Positions 62,001-64,000 of a DNA stretch of 64,000 nt are shown piece by piece (positions within the stretch are counted from its first letter, which is position 1; each line of letters starts with the position of its first letter). This stretch comes from Gemmatimonadales bacterium (GTDB taxonomy: Bacteria; Gemmatimonadota; Gemmatimonadetes; Gemmatimonadales; GWC2-71-9): contig JAWKQM010000010.1 of NCBI GenBank assembly GCA_041390145.1, positions 1-64,000 of the forward strand, read 5' to 3'. Position numbers and translations under genes: made by a program. The notes beneath the pieces are model-generated. The model worked only from the letters and a program-made list of their open reading frames with translations, was not told where the DNA came from and did no database searches.

Positions 62001-62193
62001 CGCGTTCATCCTCGGCGTCGTCCCGATGCTGATCGCGAGCGGGGCCGGCGCGCAAAGCCGCCACTCGCTCGCTACCGGCGTCTTTGCCGGCATGCTCATC
62101 GCCACCGCGCTTGGCGTCTTGTTCATCCCGCTTTTCTTCTACCTCATCGCCGGCGCAGGACAGACACCGGCGGCGGAAGGGGCGGAGCCATGA
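59032..62193 (+). CDS. Multidrug efflux RND permease (AcrB/MexB, HAE-1 type)
   Basis: 1053 residues. Starts YVAKNLFIRRPILAAVISI. The proton-relay helix has VVDDAIIVIENVERI with the paired Asp of multidrug pumps near residue 420. Twelve membrane helices are expected; the second half has FLVLAAQYESWSIPFGVLLG and GLAAKNAILIVEFANTL. It exports drugs, detergents or natural products. Middle gene of a complete three-gene pump operon, with ATGA overlaps on both sides. Confidence 0.96.
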   Translation: MSDHTPAAPGGAPYVAKNLFIRRPILAAVISIVIVLVGVAAISALPISLYPRITPPSVNVTAVYPGATAEDVAQAVAAPIEQQLSSLDGLLYFKSSNGSDGTMNLSIYFDIDRDQDLAAVDVQNQVKLAEPQLPEEVRRQGITVKKSQPDILLMAALTSDDPRYDAEYLSNYAKINIEDELKRIPGVGDAYVYGQLEFSMLLQLDPDRMAQLGLTVADVQNAVREQNATNPGGRVGREPSPPGTELTVPVTTKGRLKTTEEFGSIILRAGPDGAILRLSDIADVKLGARNYDLVGRLNSQPTTLILVYSRAGANALDLRERLGHRLEELAQNFPPGVKYTIAYDTTPFIEASIEEVIHTLGEAMLLVTLVVFIFLQSWRTTLIPLLAVPVSIVGTFAGMALLGFSINILTLFGLVLAIGIVVDDAIIVIENVERIMATEHVGVVEATDKAMSQVTGALIAVVLVLGAVFIPVGFMGGITGAMFMQFAVTIVVSVTLSGIVALTLTPALCTLLIKDEHPAKGRFFTWFNSTFDRFTGTYMGGVRGVLGRPRTFLAVFAVILALIVVLFKTIPGGFVPTEDKGYFAMAVQLPSGASRQRTDSAVARVEAILERQPGVANVITLVGLDFIQNANLTNTAALFVMLKPWGERTDEATSINAIIGAVNRQLSQMPEAAAFAFNLPEIPGLGSTAGLEMNLLDRSGGSVKEFAGVVNEFVGAARRSPDVVGARTLISVNTPQVYVTVDREKVKSLGVSLTDVFQTLQAMLSAVYINDFNLFGRTYRVQAEAQPRFRITPGDIGKLYVAAPGGAMVPISSLVKTEFVGGPSVVTRFNGFTSALVTAEPAPGKSTGQMMAAVEATAGEFADRGIAYAYSGQSYQEKIAQAQGSMVFVLGILLVFLVLAAQYESWSIPFGVLLGVPFGVVGALIGILLRGVPNDVYFQIGLVTVIGLAAKNAILIVEFANTLRLAGATVRAATLEAAKDRFRPILMTSFAFILGVVPMLIASGAGAQSRHSLATGVFAGMLIATALGVLFIPLFFYLIAGAGQTPAAEGAEP

Positions 62194-63629
62194 TGCGCCA
62201 CCACCTGGCGTCCGGACTGGCGGCCCTGGCCCTCGGCGCCTGCGCCGTCGGCCCCGGCTACGAACGGCCGCCGACGCCGATGCCGGCCGCCTACCGCGGC
62301 GACACGCTGCAGATTGTCCGGGACACCGCCGCCGCCATCGCGCCGCTGGTGCCGCCCGCCGCGTCCGCGACCGACACGATCGCTCCCACCTGGAACCAGA
62401 CGCTTGGCGACACCGTGCTGCTCGCCCTGATGGACACCGCGCGCGCCCACAACCAGGACCTGCTCGCGACCATCGCCGTCACCCGGGAGTTCCAGGCTCG
62501 CTACGCGATCGCGCGCAGCGGCTTCTTCCCGCAGGTGAACGTGAGCGGGGCCGGCGGCACCATCGACTCGCGGATCCCCGGCGTCAGTGGCGACCTCTAC
62601 ACGGCTTCCGCCGACGCCGCCTGGGAGCTCGACCTCTGGGGCCGGGTCCGGCGCACCAGCGAGGCCGGCAAGGCCACCTACTTCGCGCGGACGGAGGAAC
62701 TCCGCGGCGCCGAGCTGAGTCTCGCCGCGGCGGTGGCCACCGGGTATTTCGCGCTGCTCCAGTTCGACCGGCAGCTGGCGGTGGCGGAGCGGACGCTCGC
62801 CTCACGCCAGGAAACCGCGGCGCTCTCCCGCGCCCGCTTCCGCGAAGGGCAGGTGTCCCGGCTGGACGTGTTGCAATTCGAGTCGCAAGTCCAGGAAACC
62901 CAGGCGCAGCTGGCCTCCATTGCCCGTCTCCGCTCCGAGCAGGAAAACGCGCTGAGCGTCCTGGTCGGGCTGCCTCCGCGGGGGTTGCCGCGCGGCACGC
63001 CGCTGGACCAGCAGGTGGCGAACTTCGACGTGCCCGAGGGGCTGCCCTCGAATCTCCTGACCCGCCGGCCGGATGTGCGCGCCGCCGAAGAGGACCTGCG
63101 CGCCGCCAACGCCCGGATCGGGATTGCCTGGGGGAACCGGTTGCCGCAGGTCGTGCTGACCGGCGAATACGGTTACGTGAGCGACGACCTCTCGACCCTC
63201 TTCGAGAGCCAGAACAACACCAACCAGCTCTTTCTCGGCGTGGCGATCCCGATCTTCACGGGCGGCCGGCTGCAGGGCGAGGTGAATGTCGCCGAGGCGC
63301 AGGCCGAACAGGCCCGGGCTCGGTATGAGCAGGTGGTCCTCCGGGCGCTGCAGGACGTCGAAGACGCTCTGGTCGCCATCCGGACGAGCCGGGACCAGGT
63401 GGCGGCGCAGGCGGCGCAGGTCGAGACGCTGTCAACCTCGCTCTCACTGGTGCAGCATCGATACGAAAACGGCTTGTCGACGTATCTTGAAGTCCTGGAT
63501 GCGCAACGAACGCTCTTCAATGCCGAACTGAGCCTCGCCCAGGTACAGGCCCTTCAGCTGGCCAGCGGGGTACGGCTCTACAAGGCGCTGGGTGGACCAT
63601 GGTCGGAGCTCGGTACCGCGCGCGAGTGA
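62190..63629 (+). CDS. Outer-membrane efflux channel (NodT/OprM family lipoprotein)
   Basis: 479 residues. Lipobox LALGAC near residue 18, then VGPGYERPPTPMP typical of OprM-like channels. AWELDLWGRVRRTSEAGKA, LTRRPDVRAAEEDLRAANARIG and LVQHRYENGLSTYLEVLDAQ are hallmark segments. It forms the trimeric outer-membrane duct for the preceding pump. The start overlaps the pump stop (ATGA) and its stop overlaps the next gene (GTGA). Confidence 0.95.
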   Translation: MMRHHLASGLAALALGACAVGPGYERPPTPMPAAYRGDTLQIVRDTAAAIAPLVPPAASATDTIAPTWNQTLGDTVLLALMDTARAHNQDLLATIAVTREFQARYAIARSGFFPQVNVSGAGGTIDSRIPGVSGDLYTASADAAWELDLWGRVRRTSEAGKATYFARTEELRGAELSLAAAVATGYFALLQFDRQLAVAERTLASRQETAALSRARFREGQVSRLDVLQFESQVQETQAQLASIARLRSEQENALSVLVGLPPRGLPRGTPLDQQVANFDVPEGLPSNLLTRRPDVRAAEEDLRAANARIGIAWGNRLPQVVLTGEYGYVSDDLSTLFESQNNTNQLFLGVAIPIFTGGRLQGEVNVAEAQAEQARARYEQVVLRALQDVEDALVAIRTSRDQVAAQAAQVETLSTSLSLVQHRYENGLSTYLEVLDAQRTLFNAELSLAQVQALQLASGVRLYKALGGPWSELGTARE

Positions 63630-64000
63630 CGCATCCGCTGCGTCGCACCGTCGGCACAGCATTCGCCGGCGCGGTACTCCTGCTCGTTGCCATGCCCGGT
63701 AGCGCGCGCGCCCAGACCCCAACCGACAGTCTCACGCCGGCCGGTGCCGAGTACCAGTTTGACGGCACCTTCTCCGGCTTCGATCGCTTCGTGTACGGGA
63801 GCCGGTATCGATCGCTCTGGGCGGTGCCGGTGGCCGCCCCGGCGCTCCGAATCGACCTTGAGCTGATCGACACTCTCCCCGGCGATGGAACGACCTGGGT
63901 CTGGACCCCCGATGGCGAGCTCTGGGAGTTCATCCCGCTTGACCAGGACTTCGTGTCCAGCGCCCCGCCCGCCTTCCGCCAAAACCTCCTCCCCACCACC
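63626..64000 (+). CDS. Secreted protein, cut by the window end
   Basis: 125 codons are open to the last base. The GTG start overlaps the channel gene stop (GTGA), so it is probably the fourth gene of the pump operon. Signal peptide VGTAFAGAVLLLVAMPGSARAQ. The visible mature part (YQFDGTFSGFDRFVYGSRYR) does not match a family I recognise. It could be an accessory envelope protein of the pump. Confidence 0.7.
   Translation, partial: MTHPLRRTVGTAFAGAVLLLVAMPGSARAQTPTDSLTPAGAEYQFDGTFSGFDRFVYGSRYRSLWAVPVAAPALRIDLELIDTLPGDGTTWVWTPDGELWEFIPLDQDFVSSAPPAFRQNLLPTT

Noticed and set aside
58831..62064. 1077-codon open frame on the minus strand
   Set aside because: It is antisense to the RND permease, has Asp/Gly/His/Arg-rich low-information composition, and arises from G+C bias at third codon positions.

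Overview
The window is a dense, strongly G+C-rich bacterial chromosome segment of about 60 genes, with no rRNA, tRNA, CRISPR array, transposase or prophage visible. Several traits suggest a soil or sediment member of the Gemmatimonadota or a relative: a serine/threonine kinase fused to a TolB-like propeller, many Tat-targeted sugar oxidoreductases, GMC/small-subunit dehydrogenase pairs, a cytochrome bd, RND pumps, and promoters of the TAnnTT type sitting almost on the start codon. The phylum assignment is inference. Genes are tightly packed, and many neighbours overlap by the four bases ATGA or GTGA, or by TGATG, so translational coupling looks common.

Layout. 1-4363: thiolase end, slipin, 3-hydroxyacyl-CoA dehydrogenase, a DUF2231-type membrane protein and a frameshifted lipoprotein gene. 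4366-8150: DUF116 membrane protein divergent from an FAD oxidase-thyA-folA operon. 8310-12117: two D-Ala-D-Ala-ligase-like ATP-grasp enzymes, a GNAT acetyltransferase and a lysine 2,3-aminomutase-like radical SAM enzyme, with a promoter before and a strong terminator after. This is the best candidate for an undescribed biosynthetic system. 12235-29525: carbohydrate and respiration genes: a sugar isomerase, a phosphatase-superfamily enzyme, kinase-propeller, GH20 hexosaminidase, GMC oxidoreductase with its small subunit, two Gfo/Idh/MocA proteins, an MFS sugar/nucleoside carrier, a DUF1080 hydrolase and cydAB. Together these resemble a 3-keto-glycoside pathway.

29667-32120: small lipoprotein, SRPBCC protein, rhomboid protease and methyltransferase. 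32175-41971: a copper/silver-type efflux island (Met/His-rich secreted peptide, CusC/B/A-like RND pump, Met-rich lipoprotein, CPD-type P1B ATPase, Ig-like lipoprotein). 42172-44875: exonuclease, oligopeptide-binding lipoprotein and PspC protein. 45156-48826: a sigma-54 module with a textbook order of palindrome, IHF site and -24/-12 promoter, followed by a lipoprotein, a sigma-54 activator with a pseudo-receiver, a second lipoprotein with a calcium-loop-like motif, and a TPR protein. 48866-57738: EF-G-like GTPase, BFD-like 2Fe-2S protein, histidine kinase, uridine kinase and an eight-heme TPR cytochrome. 57881-64000: an AcrAB-TolC-type pump and the start of a secreted protein cut by the window end.

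Several families of non-coding repeats are scattered through the window: 8-bp GGGGCAGC arrays starting right behind stop codons, an identical 27-bp GAAA-loop hairpin found twice beside such arrays, and two other palindromic repeats. One array seems to have become the N-terminus of the MFS carrier.
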